Shown here: piece by piece, positions 25,454 to 34,588 of the stretch
Layout: each line of letters starts with the position of its first letter
How positions within the stretch are numbered: position 1 is the first letter of the stretch
Source of the DNA: Anaerolineaceae bacterium oral taxon 439
Lineage (GTDB): Bacteria > Chloroflexota > Anaerolineae > Anaerolineales > Anaerolineaceae
NCBI GenBank assembly: GCA_001717545.1
Contig: CP017039.1
Location: forward strand, 2,790,001-2,854,000
DNA length: 64,000 nucleotides
Direction of reading: 5' to 3'
Made by a program: the position numbers and the translations under genes
The notes under the pieces: model-generated
Told to the model about the DNA's origin: nothing
Databases searched by the model: none
What the model saw: the letters and a program-made list of their open reading frames with translations, nothing else

Positions 25454-26305
25454 CTAAAATATCTCTGCCTGTTTTCCAGTCTCGTCGCTATCGTAAATCC
25501 ACGCCGGATAACTCACGTTCGTCAGCGTCAATCCCGCCGCCGGCGCTAATCCCGCCCGGAGCGGACGCCCGCTTTCGAGCGCTTCCCGGAGCGAATCCCC
25601 CGGAAGGAACCCAAGCGCGGCCATCGCCTGCAAATACACCAGCCGTCGGACCATTCGATACAGGAACCCGTTCGCCTCAACCTCATAAAAAAACAGCTTC
25701 TCCGGCGTTTCCGCCGAACGCAGCCAGCGACTGCGGTAGATCCTGCGAACCGTGCTCCCGCCTTTTTCAGGCGCAGATCCGAACGACGCGAAATCGTGCG
25801 TCCCGAGAAATACAGCTCCAGTCTCCCGAAGCTTTTCAAAATCCGGAACCGCGCTCAGGCGCCATCCGTTTCTTTCCGACAACGGCTGACGAATCGGATG
25901 AATCAGGATCCGGTAACGGTACGTTCGCGAAACCGCGTCGCGCCGGGGATCGAAATCGGACCGGACCCGTTCGGCGTCCTGGATCGCGATCTCGGGCGGA
26001 AGGCTGACGTTCAGCGCCCCAACCAACGCCGCCGGCGGATGATTCCAACAAAGGCGCGCAGAAATAACCTGCCCACTGGCGTGAACGCCGCTGTCGGTCC
26101 GTCCCGCGCCCCGGATCGCCGTCCCCGTCCAACCGACCGAGCGGAACGCTTTCTCAAGCTCCCCCTGGACCGTTCGGACTCCGTCTGTCTGGCGCTGGAA
26201 GCCCTTGAAAGACGTTCCATCGTACGAGACTGTAAATTTGTAATGTGCTTCGGACGAGCCGCCCGACGCTTCCGCGTCGTTCAGCGGCGGATTACTCGCC
26301 GACAA
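25454..26305 (-). CDS. truA: tRNA pseudouridine(38-40) synthase
   Basis: TruA makes pseudouridine at positions 38-40 of tRNA anticodon arms. The 283-residue protein has VSYDGTSFKGFQRQ and the catalytic aspartate in GRTDSGVHASGQ (Asp71). FLYRMVRRLVYLQAMA near the C-terminus is also typical. The only plausible start is TTG at 26305, 14 bases inside the end of rplQ, with no good ribosome site, so translation is probably coupled to rplQ. Its place between rplQ and rplM is conserved in many bacteria. Confidence 0.94.
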   Translation of the reverse strand: MSASNPPLNDAEASGGSSEAHYKFTVSYDGTSFKGFQRQTDGVRTVQGELEKAFRSVGWTGTAIRGAGRTDSGVHASGQVISARLCWNHPPAALVGALNVSLPPEIAIQDAERVRSDFDPRRDAVSRTYRYRILIHPIRQPLSERNGWRLSAVPDFEKLRETGAVFLGTHDFASFGSAPEKGGSTVRRIYRSRWLRSAETPEKLFFYEVEANGFLYRMVRRLVYLQAMAALGFLPGDSLREALESGRPLRAGLAPAAGLTLTNVSYPAWIYDSDETGKQAEIF

Positions 26306-26672
26306 GTTCGAGGACGACCATCTCGGCGCTGTCGCCCTTACGCGGCCCTAATTTGATTATCCGCGTATACCCCCCGCTCCGTTTTTCGAAGCGCGGCGCG
26401 AGATCGTCAAACAACTTCCTGGTCAGATCGCGGTCGTTGCCGAGACGGGAAGCCGCTAAGCGGGACGCGTTCATTTTATCAATCGTATCCCCGCCGTTCC
26501 CTTTCTTCGCGATCGTAATCAATTTTTCTGCAAGGTTGCGGACCGAATGCGCCTTGGCGAAGGTCGTCGTAATCCGCTCGTGTTCAAAGAGCTGACGGAC
26601 CATCGTCGTCCGAAGCGCGGTACGCTGATTCTTATTTCGGCTTAATTTATAGCCTGCAACTGAGTGCCGCAT
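26292..26672 (-). CDS. rplQ: 50S ribosomal protein L17
   Basis: L17 has 126 residues. MRHSVAGYKLSRNKNQRTAL, then RITTTFAKAHSVRNLAEKLI, match the family. It is two bases after rpoA, and its end overlaps the truA start by 14 bases. Confidence 0.98.
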   Translation of the reverse strand: MRHSVAGYKLSRNKNQRTALRTTMVRQLFEHERITTTFAKAHSVRNLAEKLITIAKKGNGGDTIDKMNASRLAASRLGNDRDLTRKLFDDLAPRFEKRSGGYTRIIKLGPRKGDSAEMVVLELVGE

Positions 26673-26674
26673 GT

Positions 26675-27637
26675 TTACTCCGTAGTTTTATCTTTCTTCA
26701 GGTAACCTTTTTCCTGCAATTTCTCACGCAGCTCCTCCAGGCTCTTCTCCCCGAAGTTGCGGATCGATTTTACAGCGTCATCACCTTTATCTAACATGTC
26801 CAGAACATCGCCTACCGTCTGAACGCCAGTCCGCTTCAGCGAGTTGAAAACGCGGACCGAAAGATCGAGCCCTTCGATCGTCGTCTCGTTGATCTCGCTG
26901 GCGCGGTGAATCGGTTTTTCGTAAGCCATCGGAAGCTCGATCGTCTCTTCGCTGATCCCGGAAATGAAACGCAGATGCTCGATCATGATCTTCGACGAAA
27001 GCTTCAACGCCTTCTCCGGCAGGATCGTTCCATCCGTCCAAATTTCCAATTCGAGCTTATCATAGTTCGTGCTTCGATCGTACAATACCGAACCAACGTT
27101 CCAGTTAACGCGCTTGATCGGACTGAAAATCGCGTCCACCGGGATTTCCCCGATCGATAGGTAATTCGGGCGATCGTTCGCGGCGGAATACCCCCGTCCG
27201 CGTTCAACGGTCATATCTATTCGTAAATTGGCGTTCGGGTTGTCAACCGTAAAAAGATACAATTCGGGGTTGAGGATCTCCACCTCCGATGGACATTGGA
27301 TATCCGACGCGGTTACTTCGCCTTCATTCGTAACCTCCAGCGTAACGCGGGACGAGTTGACCCCATGCAGCTTGAGGCGAACCTGTTTCACCTGCAGCAT
27401 GACCTGTAAAACGTCCTCTCGCACACCCGGTATCGCGCTGAATTCATGCTGAACGTCAGAAATACTGATCGACGTGATCGCCGCTCCTTCCAACGAAGAC
27501 AGTAAAATCCGGCGCAGAGCGTTCCCGATCGTCACGCCATAGCCGCGTTCGAGCGGATAAATCCGGAACTTTCCGTATTTATCGCCTTCCCGTTCAATCT
27601 CCACCTTGGGTGTTACCATGTTGCTGAGTGTAGCCAA
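26675..27637 (-). CDS. rpoA: RNA polymerase alpha subunit
   Basis: This 320-residue alpha subunit is complete. The N-terminal assembly domain has RGYGVTIGNALRRILLSSLE. The C-terminal domain that contacts promoters and activators has VFNSLKRTGVQTVGDVLD and NFGEKSLEELREKL. Position between rpsD and rplQ is the classic alpha-operon order. Confidence 0.98.
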   Translation of the reverse strand: MATLSNMVTPKVEIEREGDKYGKFRIYPLERGYGVTIGNALRRILLSSLEGAAITSISISDVQHEFSAIPGVREDVLQVMLQVKQVRLKLHGVNSSRVTLEVTNEGEVTASDIQCPSEVEILNPELYLFTVDNPNANLRIDMTVERGRGYSAANDRPNYLSIGEIPVDAIFSPIKRVNWNVGSVLYDRSTNYDKLELEIWTDGTILPEKALKLSSKIMIEHLRFISGISEETIELPMAYEKPIHRASEINETTIEGLDLSVRVFNSLKRTGVQTVGDVLDMLDKGDDAVKSIRNFGEKSLEELREKLQEKGYLKKDKTTE

Positions 27638-27689
27638 TTTATTCCCCTTTCGGCATCATAAAAACCGGTAGCCGTCGCCGTTTCGTTCC

Positions 27690-28331
27690 TTACCGAGAAT
27701 AGTACTCGACAACCAGCTGTTCAGAAAGGTTCTCACCGATTTCAGTTCGCTCCGGCAATCGCAGCATCCGCCCGGAAATCGCTTTCGTATCCCGACCCAG
27801 CCAAAGAGGACAAACCCGCTTTTCAGCCACTTCCGCAATATCCCGGAACATCGCCTTATTTTTCGACAATTCCCGAACGGTAACCTCATCCCCCGGCTTC
27901 AAAATCGCCGAAGGGATATCGCAGCGCACCCCGTTGACCATGAAATGACCGTGATTGACGAATTGCCGCGCCTGCGTCCGATTCTCGGCGAACCCAAGGC
28001 GGAAAACGACGTTATCCAGACGGGATTCCAAAATCTGGAGCAAGTTCAGACCAGTCATACCCGACTTTTTATCAGCGATACCGAAATAGCGGCGGAACTG
28101 CCGCTCCAGAACGCCGTACACGCGGCGGATCTTCTGCTTCGCGCGAAGCTGCCGGGCGTAGTCGGAAGCCCGATCGCCGCCGCGTCCCATCCCGGATTTA
28201 CCATGATCCCCGGGCGCAAACGCGCGTTTTTCAAAAGCGCATTTCGCAGAGTAGCACCGTTCGCCTTTTAAATATAATTTTTCATTCTCCCGTCGGCAAA
28301 GCCTACAAACGGATCCGATATATCGAGCCAT
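27690..28331 (-). CDS. rpsD: 30S ribosomal protein S4, zinc-binding form
   Basis: S4 has 213 residues. It keeps four cysteines, C9-x2-C12-x13-C26-x4-C31, so it is the zinc-binding (C+) type. The S4 RNA-binding domain is seen in SRLDNVVFRLGFAENRTQAR. S4 often regulates the alpha operon in other bacteria; no known site is recognisable here. It lies 21 bases after rpsK. Confidence 0.98.
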   Translation of the reverse strand: MARYIGSVCRLCRRENEKLYLKGERCYSAKCAFEKRAFAPGDHGKSGMGRGGDRASDYARQLRAKQKIRRVYGVLERQFRRYFGIADKKSGMTGLNLLQILESRLDNVVFRLGFAENRTQARQFVNHGHFMVNGVRCDIPSAILKPGDEVTVRELSKNKAMFRDIAEVAEKRVCPLWLGRDTKAISGRMLRLPERTEIGENLSEQLVVEYYSR

Positions 28332-28352
28332 TTTTAAATATTTCCTTCCAGA

Positions 28353-28757
28353 TCAGACGCGGCGTTTCTTCGGAGGGCGGCAGCCGTTATGCGCAATCGG
28401 CGTAATATCCGAAATCGTCCGGACTTTCATCCCCACACCCTGAACCGCGCGAATCGCAGATTCGCGGCCCGGTCCGGGCCCTTTAACGATCAAATCAACT
28501 TCCTGAACTCCCATCGTCTGAGCAGTTTTGATAACCTGCTCAGCCGCGACGCGCGCGGCAAACGGCGTGGACTTCCGGGAGCCTTTGTAGCCGGCGGTTC
28601 CGCCGCTCGCCCAGCAAACCGGATTCCCCATGGCGTCCGTGACCGTAATAATGGTGTTATTAAAGGAAGCAAAAATGTGCACCTGGGCCGCGCCCAGCGT
28701 GCGCTTTACTTTTCGCGCCGAACCGGCGCGACGCGCAGAGCGTACATTTTGAGCCAT
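28353..28757 (-). CDS. rpsK: 30S ribosomal protein S11
   Basis: S11 has 134 residues. Signatures include [38 protein letters not shown] and the C-terminal [12 protein letters not shown]. It follows a 129-base spacer after rpsM that contains two hairpins, an unusual gap in an otherwise tight array. Confidence 0.98.
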   Translation of the reverse strand: MAQNVRSARRAGSARKVKRTLGAAQVHIFASFNNTIITVTDAMGNPVCWASGGTAGYKGSRKSTPFAARVAAEQVIKTAQTMGVQEVDLIVKGPGPGRESAIRAVQGVGMKVRTISDITPIAHNGCRPPKKRRV

Positions 28758-28795
28758 ATTTCCTCTTACTACTTTACGTTTCTTTGAAATAGCTG

Positions 28796-28858
28796 TCCTT
28801 CAAGGCAGGGAAGCCTTGCTCGCAGGCAGCCGCAGGTTGAAAGGAAACCCAAACCTGC
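28796..28858 (-). repeat. Two hairpins in the rpsM-rpsK spacer
   Basis: CAAGGC/GCCTTG (28801-28818) and GCAGGTT/AACCTGC (28832-28838 with 28852-28858) form two stems. The 26 bases at 28796-28821 match 20 of 26 positions with a segment upstream of the ATPase gene at 42520-42545, all differences being transitions. This suggests a small dispersed hairpin repeat, or a regulatory RNA element. Confidence 0.5.
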
Positions 28859-28886
28859 AAGCAAAGCTCCCGCCTAACTGACAACT

Positions 28887-29276
28887 CTATTTCTTCGTTG
28901 CGCCGCGGCGACGACCGCGACCGGCGACCGTCTTTTTCGGCCCCTTCGCCGTACGCGCGTTCGTACGCGTCCGTTGCCCGCGGCAAGGCAGATTACGTCG
29001 ATGACGCTGGCCGCGGTAGCAGCCGATTTCCACCAGCCGCTTGATACTCATCTGAACCTCGCGGCGAAGATCGCCTTCGACCGTAAAGTTCTTCGCGATA
29101 TACTCGCGGAGGAGGTTCTCATCCGTATCAGAGAGATCGCGAACGCGAACGTCCGGACTGACGCCCGTTTCCGCGATGATTCGCTGGGCGCGGGGCAAGC
29201 CGATCCCGTAAATATAGGTTAACGCAACTTCGATCCGTTTATTCCGCGGAAGATCAACACCTTCAATACGAGCCAT
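28887..29276 (-). CDS. rpsM: 30S ribosomal protein S13
   Basis: S13 has 129 residues. [30 protein letters not shown] and the [19 protein letters not shown] block are conserved. The basic tail ([10 protein letters not shown]) contacts the tRNA. It follows rpmJ by nine bases. Confidence 0.98.
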   Translation of the reverse strand: MARIEGVDLPRNKRIEVALTYIYGIGLPRAQRIIAETGVSPDVRVRDLSDTDENLLREYIAKNFTVEGDLRREVQMSIKRLVEIGCYRGQRHRRNLPCRGQRTRTNARTAKGPKKTVAGRGRRRGATKK

Positions 29277-29285
29277 ATGTCCGTT

Positions 29286-29399
29286 TTACCCCTGTCGCTG
29301 TTTATGCTTCGGATTTTCACAAATGACGTACAAACGCCCAGATCGCTTTACGATTTTGCATTTTGCACATCGTTTCCCAATGGATGACGTAACTTTCAT
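29286..29399 (-). CDS. rpmJ: 50S ribosomal protein L36
   Basis: This 37-residue protein is encoded between map and rpsM. It begins [14 protein letters not shown] and contains C11, C14, C27 and H32, the zinc-binding form of L36. It is the first gene after the internal promoter at 29456-29484. In many bacteria infA lies just before rpmJ; here the 81-base gap to map holds no such gene. Confidence 0.97.
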   Translation of the reverse strand: MKVTSSIGKRCAKCKIVKRSGRLYVICENPKHKQRQG

Positions 29400-29455
29400 C
29401 TTTACAAAACTCCCCCTCGGATAGATCACCCGAGTAATTAACTAAAATCCTGCCA

Positions 29456-29484
29456 ATTATAATAGGCTTCGCCGAATCGGTCAA
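29456..29484 (-). promoter_or_regulatory. Near-consensus promoter of the alpha operon (rpmJ onward)
   Basis: On the minus strand TTGACC (29479-29484) and TATAAT (29456-29461) are exactly 17 bases apart. The -35 element overlaps the stop codon of map. Transcription would start near 29449, about 50 bases before rpmJ, allowing rpmJ-rpsM-rpsK-rpsD-rpoA-rplQ-truA-rplM-rpsI to be made independently of the upstream genes. Confidence 0.78.
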
Positions 29485-30329
29485 AGCCCCTGGGCCAGTT
29501 CCCGTGACAACCGCTCGGCGGTCATGCCGATCGAGGTAACCGGCGGATTCCCGTCCGCCAGAAGCGTCGTCACCATCGGGCCCTCGTCTGTCACGGCGAT
29601 CGTATGCTCATAATGCGCCGTCAGGCTATGATCCGCGGAGGAGACCGACCAGCCATCGCCGAGGACTTTCGTCGCTTCCGTCCCGATCAGGACCATCGGC
29701 TCGATCGCGATCACGATTCCGGCTTTCAGCCGGACGCCCTGCCCCGCGATCCCGTAGTTCGGAACCTGAGGCGCCTCCCACATCTTCCGCCCGACGCCGT
29801 GGCCGGTGTACTGTTTCGTCAGGAAATATCCGCGACTTTCCGCGTACTCCTGAATCGCGGCCGAAACGTCGCCGGTATGATACCCGACGCGCATGCGCTG
29901 GATCCCGGCGTAAAGCGCTGACTCGGTCGTCTCGATCAGCTTCCGCGCCTCGTCGGTAAGCTTTCCAACGCCGGTCGTAAACGCCGAATCCGCGACATAG
30001 CCCTTAAAAAGCGTTCCACAGTCGACCGAGATAATATCCCCTTCTTTTAAAATATGCTTCCGGGAAGGGATCCCATGTACGAGAACATGGTTCACGCTCG
30101 TACAGGTATTCGCCGGAAAGGGGATCGGACCGGGAACGCCGCGGAACGGCGAGGTCACGCCGTATCGGTGATGCACCTTTTCCGCCGCCGCGTTTACGTC
30201 ATACGTCGACGCGCCGGGAACGCAGGCCTCCGCCGCCGCTCGCAGCGCTTCAGCGTTAATCACGCCTGCCTCGCGCATCAGCTTCAGTTCCTCTTTCGAT
30301 TTAATCGATATCTGCCTGTCCCAACTCAT
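29481..30329 (-). CDS. map: Methionine aminopeptidase, type I
   Basis: This enzyme removes the N-terminal Met from new proteins. The 282-residue protein shows the metal ligands in order: VDCGTLFKGYVADSAFT (two Asp), YTGHGVGRKMWEAP (His), IAIEPMV (Glu) and HYEHTIAV (Glu). It is about 30 residues longer than E. coli Map. It lies between adk and rpmJ, as is common. Confidence 0.96.
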   Translation of the reverse strand: MSWDRQISIKSKEELKLMREAGVINAEALRAAAEACVPGASTYDVNAAAEKVHHRYGVTSPFRGVPGPIPFPANTCTSVNHVLVHGIPSRKHILKEGDIISVDCGTLFKGYVADSAFTTGVGKLTDEARKLIETTESALYAGIQRMRVGYHTGDVSAAIQEYAESRGYFLTKQYTGHGVGRKMWEAPQVPNYGIAGQGVRLKAGIVIAIEPMVLIGTEATKVLGDGWSVSSADHSLTAHYEHTIAVTDEGPMVTTLLADGNPPVTSIGMTAERLSRELAQGL

Positions 30330-30373
30330 CGTTTTTTGACCCTCGTCTTTCGTTCGTTCGACGGACCGCCGAA

Positions 30374-31027
30374 TTACGCGACGTCAAGCGCCTGAAAAAT
30401 CTGCGCGGTGACGCCTTCAATACGCTGCTTTCCGTCAATCTTCACCAGGATTCCCGCTTTTTCGTAATAAGCGATCAGCGGCGCCGTCTGGTTTTCGTAG
30501 ACCTCGATCCGCCTGGTAACCGTCTCGACCTTGTCGTCGTCGCGCTGATAAAGCGCAGCGCCGCATTCATCGCAGACGCCTTCCGCCGCCGGCGGGTTGA
30601 AAACCTGATGGAAGACATGCCCGTTGGGGCACATCATCCGCCCGCTCAGCCGCTCGATCAGCAGGACCGCGGGAACGTCGATACAGGGAACGCAGCTGAT
30701 CTTCGCGCCGAACGATTCGCCCAGCATTCGATCAAACGCTTCCGCCTGCGCGACCGTTCGCGGGAACCCGTCCATCAGAGCACCCTGGGCGCAGTCCGGC
30801 TCGCCGATCCGCTCCCGGACCATCGAGATAATCAGGTCGTCGGGAACGAGGCGTCCGGAATTCATGAACCCCTCCGCCTCGCGGCCCAGCGCCGTATGGT
30901 TTTTGACGTTTTCACGGAGAAGATCGCCGGTGCTGATATGCGCAACGCCAATTTTCTCGGAAATGAGCTTCGCCTGCGTCCCCTTACCGGCGCCGGGAGG
31001 CCCTAACAATACATAATACTTCGCCAT
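30374..31027 (-). CDS. adk: Adenylate kinase with zinc-binding lid
   Basis: Adenylate kinase interconverts ATP, AMP and ADP. The 217-residue protein has the P-loop LGPPGAGKGTQAKLI, the AMP-site DGFPRTVAQA and a long lid with MMCPNGHVFH and CDECG. These supply Cys/His zinc ligands like those of Gram-positive enzymes. It stands between secY and map in the spc-alpha array. Confidence 0.97.
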   Translation of the reverse strand: MAKYYVLLGPPGAGKGTQAKLISEKIGVAHISTGDLLRENVKNHTALGREAEGFMNSGRLVPDDLIISMVRERIGEPDCAQGALMDGFPRTVAQAEAFDRMLGESFGAKISCVPCIDVPAVLLIERLSGRMMCPNGHVFHQVFNPPAAEGVCDECGAALYQRDDDKVETVTRRIEVYENQTAPLIAYYEKAGILVKIDGKQRIEGVTAQIFQALDVA

Positions 31028-31072
31028 AGCTTTCTCCTCCGTTCTAAATAAAAATCGCTGTTCAGAGAATCC

Positions 31073-32410
31073 TTATCGGATCAGTTTCTCGTCGTATCCA
31101 TGCTGACTGAGTTCGCTCTGAACATAGTCCAGAATATCGCGGACAACCCCGACAACGATCAGCATTCCGGACGACGACATGATCATCGTCGACGTCGAGC
31201 TTCTTCCCAGGATCAGGCCAAGAATATTCGGCAAAATCGCGATCGCGCCCAGGAAAACCGCGCCCGGAAGCGTAATCCGATTCTGGATTTTCGCCAGATA
31301 CGCCTGCGTTTCCGCGCCCGGCGCGCGCCCGGGGACGATCGCGCCCTGTTTTTTCAGGCTGGAGCCATAGTCGTTGTTCATGAAGGTCACGCTCGTATAA
31401 AAGTAGGTAAACCCTACGACGAGAATGAAATACAGAACCATATACAGGAAGCTCGACCCGCCGAAGTTGCTCTGAATCCACGAAGCGGCGCTCTTGACCC
31501 AGACCGTCTGCGAATTGACGAAGAAGCTGGCGATCAACGCCGGAAAGGTCACGAGCGACTGCGCAAAGATCAGCGGGATCATGCCGACGCTGTTCACGCG
31601 AAGCGGGAGGCTCGTCGATCCGCCTGATTTGATATTGCGGTAACCGATCCGCTGCCCGGGGATCATCAGTTTAACATTGCGCGTTCCCTGCTGAATATAA
31701 ACGATCGCGAAGACCGCGACCAGCAGCACGACGATCGAGATGATCAGGATGTACCAGCCGGTCGAAAGATCGGCTAAAATCCGAACCAGGTTCGAAGGAA
31801 CCTGCGACACGATACCCGAAAAGATAATCAACGACAGACCCTGCTGCTGGATACCGTATTCAGAGATAATATTCCCCAGCCAGATCGCGATCATCGTTCC
31901 CGCCATCATCGTCAACACGTTCGCGAGCGTCGGGATCAGGTTCGAACCGCTCCAGCCAAAATCCTTCAGCACGGTCATTCCCGGGACGATCTGATTGAAC
32001 AGGCCGATCTGACCCAACGCGGAAACAAACGCCATCGGGATCGTCAGGTACATCGTCCATTTTTCCATCCACTGGCGGCCCTCGCGCGGGTTATTCTTCA
32101 TTTTCTCTTCAATCGCCGGAATAATCGGGCCTAAGAGCTGAAGAATAATCGACGCCGTAATATACGGGTAAACGCCCATCGCCAGAATCGAGAAGTTCGA
32201 CAGCGTACCGCCGGAAAGAACGTTCAAAATCGACAGCAGATCGCCTGCTGCCGATTGATTGTTCCTGAACGCCTGGAGGACTTCAGCGTTAAATCCGGGA
32301 ACCGGAATATTCGCGATCAAGCGATAGATGACCAGGATCCCCAACGTCATCAGCAATTTCTCGCGGATCCCCCGGGAGGTCCAGACGTAACGCCATGGAG
32401 ATCGTTTCAT
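31073..32410 (-). CDS. secY: Protein translocase subunit SecY
   Basis: SecY forms the membrane channel for Sec-dependent export. The 445-residue protein has ten predicted helices. Conserved blocks are RIPVPG-like NIPVPGFNAEV in the first periplasmic part, GIYPYITASIILQLL-like GVYPYITASIILQLLGPIIP, and the cytoplasmic loop before helix 9, KKQGAIVPGRAPGAET. It follows rplO in the usual order. Confidence 0.97.
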   Translation of the reverse strand: MKRSPWRYVWTSRGIREKLLMTLGILVIYRLIANIPVPGFNAEVLQAFRNNQSAAGDLLSILNVLSGGTLSNFSILAMGVYPYITASIILQLLGPIIPAIEEKMKNNPREGRQWMEKWTMYLTIPMAFVSALGQIGLFNQIVPGMTVLKDFGWSGSNLIPTLANVLTMMAGTMIAIWLGNIISEYGIQQQGLSLIIFSGIVSQVPSNLVRILADLSTGWYILIISIVVLLVAVFAIVYIQQGTRNVKLMIPGQRIGYRNIKSGGSTSLPLRVNSVGMIPLIFAQSLVTFPALIASFFVNSQTVWVKSAASWIQSNFGGSSFLYMVLYFILVVGFTYFYTSVTFMNNDYGSSLKKQGAIVPGRAPGAETQAYLAKIQNRITLPGAVFLGAIAILPNILGLILGRSSTSTMIMSSSGMLIVVGVVRDILDYVQSELSQHGYDEKLIR

Positions 32411-32446
32411 GATTTAGTTCTCCTTTCGTTTCACGCGCCGAACGAT

Positions 32447-32899
32447 CTAATCGATCAGTTCGACGCTGCCGCCGGCGGCTTCGATCTTCGACCGAGCGCC
32501 CTTGGTAATTCGATGCACCTTGAGTTTCAACGCGCGGGTGACTTCCCCGTTCCCAAGGATCACGACCGGATTGTTTTTCTTGCTGAGGAGATTAGCCCCA
32601 TGCAGGACTTCCGGCGTAATTTCGACGGAGCCGTCGAATCGGTCCAGCGCGCTCAGGTTGACTTCGTTGTATTCGACCTGATTCGGCGGGGTAAAGCCTT
32701 CGCCGCGAATAAACGGAAGACGGCGATAAAACGGGAGGTTCCCGCCCTGGCGGTAGAGAGCCCCGCCGGCGCCCTGCCGGACGGCCTGACCCTTCGTACC
32801 TTTACCGGCGGTTTTCCCCTGACCGGCGGCATGACCGCGGCCGACGCGGCTTTTCCGCGTCCTCGCGCCTTCGTTAGGTTTTAATTCATCTAATCTCAT
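32447..32899 (-). CDS. rplO: 50S ribosomal protein L15
   Basis: L15 has 150 residues. The Gly/Arg-rich N-terminus (RVGRGHAAGQGKTAGKGTKG) and FEGGQ-like FYRRLPFIRGEGF are typical. It is two bases after rpmD and 36 bases before secY. Confidence 0.97.
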   Translation of the reverse strand: MRLDELKPNEGARTRKSRVGRGHAAGQGKTAGKGTKGQAVRQGAGGALYRQGGNLPFYRRLPFIRGEGFTPPNQVEYNEVNLSALDRFDGSVEITPEVLHGANLLSKKNNPVVILGNGEVTRALKLKVHRITKGARSKIEAAGGSVELID

Positions 32900-32901
32900 A
32901 A

Positions 32902-33099
32902 TCAGTCCCCTGACTCCACTACTTTGACTAAATGGCTGACCTTATGGATCATGCCGCGCGTTACCGCGTTATCCTCTTTTTCAACGGTCTGATTCAGCTT
33001 CCGCAACCCTAAGGCGCGGATCGTGTCCTTCTGCCGCTGCGAATAGCCGATCGCGCTCTTGAACCAGGTAATCTGCAATTTTTTGGTTTCGCCTGCCAT
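32902..33099 (-). CDS. rpmD: 50S ribosomal protein L30
   Basis: L30 has 65 residues and is a compact single domain: [20 protein letters not shown], then [15 protein letters not shown] and a C-terminal [11 protein letters not shown]. It lies two bases after rpsE and two before rplO. Confidence 0.96.
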   Translation of the reverse strand: MAGETKKLQITWFKSAIGYSQRQKDTIRALGLRKLNQTVEKEDNAVTRGMIHKVSHLVKVVESGD

Positions 33100-33101
33100 G
33101 A

Positions 33102-33647
33102 TTATCGACCTCGATCCCAGAACGGGAGCAGCTCGTCGCGCGATTTACCGCGGAGCGCCGCTTCCGTTTCAATATCTTTCAAAGAATCAAGCGCGTCAAA
33201 CGTTGCCTTGACAATGTTGAGCAAGTTGGCGCTTCCCAGCGATTTCGTCAGAATATCGTTGACGCCGGCGACTTCGAGAACGGCGCGGACGCCGCTCCCG
33301 GCGATCACGCCGGTACCTTCGGAGGCCGGGCGAAGTAAAACTTTCGCGCCGGAAACCGTCGAAATAACCTCGTGCGGAATCGTCGTCTTATAGAGATTCA
33401 CCTTGCGCATGTTCTTCCGCGCGCGGTCCGACGCTTTTTTCATCGCGTCCGGGACCGCTAACGCTTTCCCGATGCCTAAGCCGATTTTGCCGTTGTTGTC
33501 GCCGACGACAACGGTGACGCGGTACTGCATGCGCCGGCCGCCTTTAACCGTCTTGGCAACGCGCGCGATTTCAATCGTTCGTTCGTCGAGCTGATTTTCC
33601 TGTGAATATTCGTTTTGTTCCATGGTTTTTGAGTCTGCCCTTCCCAT
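33102..33647 (-). CDS. rpsE: 30S ribosomal protein S5
   Basis: S5 has 181 residues from this start; the ATG at 33623 is an alternative giving a usual N-terminus. The double-stranded-RNA-binding region [20 protein letters not shown] and the C-terminal [16 protein letters not shown] are conserved. Its first base overlaps the end of rplR. Confidence 0.97.
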   Translation of the reverse strand: MGRADSKTMEQNEYSQENQLDERTIEIARVAKTVKGGRRMQYRVTVVVGDNNGKIGLGIGKALAVPDAMKKASDRARKNMRKVNLYKTTIPHEVISTVSGAKVLLRPASEGTGVIAGSGVRAVLEVAGVNDILTKSLGSANLLNIVKATFDALDSLKDIETEAALRGKSRDELLPFWDRGR

Positions 33648-34012
33648 TAAAACTTCAGCCCGGCTTCGCGCGCCGCGTCGGCGAGCGCTTTAACCCGTCC
33701 GACATACTGGAAACCGCCGCGGTCAAAAACGACCGTCGTAATTCCGGCCGCGAGCGCGCGTTCAGCGATCGCCTTACCGACTAATTTTGATTGTTCCGAC
33801 TTATTCTTTCCGTCCATTTCGCCGCGGAGTTTCCTGTCGATATTCGACGCCGCAACCAACGTCACGCCAAGATCATCGTCGATAACCTGAGCATAGATGT
33901 TCTCAAGGCTGCGATAAACGTCAAGGCGCGGGCATTCCGCCGTGCCGGCAAGTTTCTTGCGAATGCGCAAATGACGGCGAATGCGAGCTTCTCTTCGAGA
34001 AAATTTTGCCAT
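33647..34012 (-). CDS. rplR: 50S ribosomal protein L18
   Basis: L18 has 121 residues. [20 protein letters not shown] and [20 protein letters not shown] are the family blocks. It binds 5S rRNA together with L5. It is nine bases downstream of rplF and touches rpsE. Confidence 0.97.
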   Translation of the reverse strand: MAKFSRREARIRRHLRIRKKLAGTAECPRLDVYRSLENIYAQVIDDDLGVTLVAASNIDRKLRGEMDGKNKSEQSKLVGKAIAERALAAGITTVVFDRGGFQYVGRVKALADAAREAGLKF

Positions 34013-34021
34013 CTTTTACCC

Positions 34022-34570
34022 CTATTTCTTAGCTTTCCCGGTTTTACCGGCCTTGCGGCGGATCTTCTCGCCCAGATAATGGATCCCTTTTCCCTTATAC
34101 GGTTCCGGAGGCCGGATCGCGCGGATATCCGACGCAACCTGCCCGATGACCTCGCGGTCATGACCCATGACTTTTACCTGCCGCGTTTTCGTATCTACGT
34201 CGAAAGAAACGCCTTCAACCGGCTCAACCGTCACCGGGGCGGAATAACCGACGTACAAAACCAGGTTCTTCCCGTTCATTTCAGCGCGGTACCCGACGCC
34301 GTCGATTTCGAGAACGACCGTGAACCCCGTCGACACGCCGACAACCATGTTGTTCAGCAGCGCCCGGCTGGTTCCATGCAGCGCGCGGATCGAAGCTTCG
34401 TCCGACGACCGGGTCACCGTAATCGTATCGGCGTTCTTTTCAATTTTAACGACGGGCGAGAAAAGGCGCTTCAATTCGCCTTTCGGGCCCTTAACTTTTA
34501 CTTCACTCCCCTGAATGTCCACGTTAACACCGGCGGGAATGGTAATCGGTAAACGTCCAATTCGAGACAT
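34022..34570 (-). CDS. rplF: 50S ribosomal protein L6
   Basis: L6 has 182 residues in two similar domains. MSRIGRLPITIPAGVNVDI and the C-terminal RPPEPYKGKGIHYLGEKIR are diagnostic. It is 18 bases after rpsH. Confidence 0.98.
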   Translation of the reverse strand: MSRIGRLPITIPAGVNVDIQGSEVKVKGPKGELKRLFSPVVKIEKNADTITVTRSSDEASIRALHGTSRALLNNMVVGVSTGFTVVLEIDGVGYRAEMNGKNLVLYVGYSAPVTVEPVEGVSFDVDTKTRQVKVMGHDREVIGQVASDIRAIRPPEPYKGKGIHYLGEKIRRKAGKTGKAKK

Positions 34571-34588
34571 CGCCTTCCAGTTCCTTTC

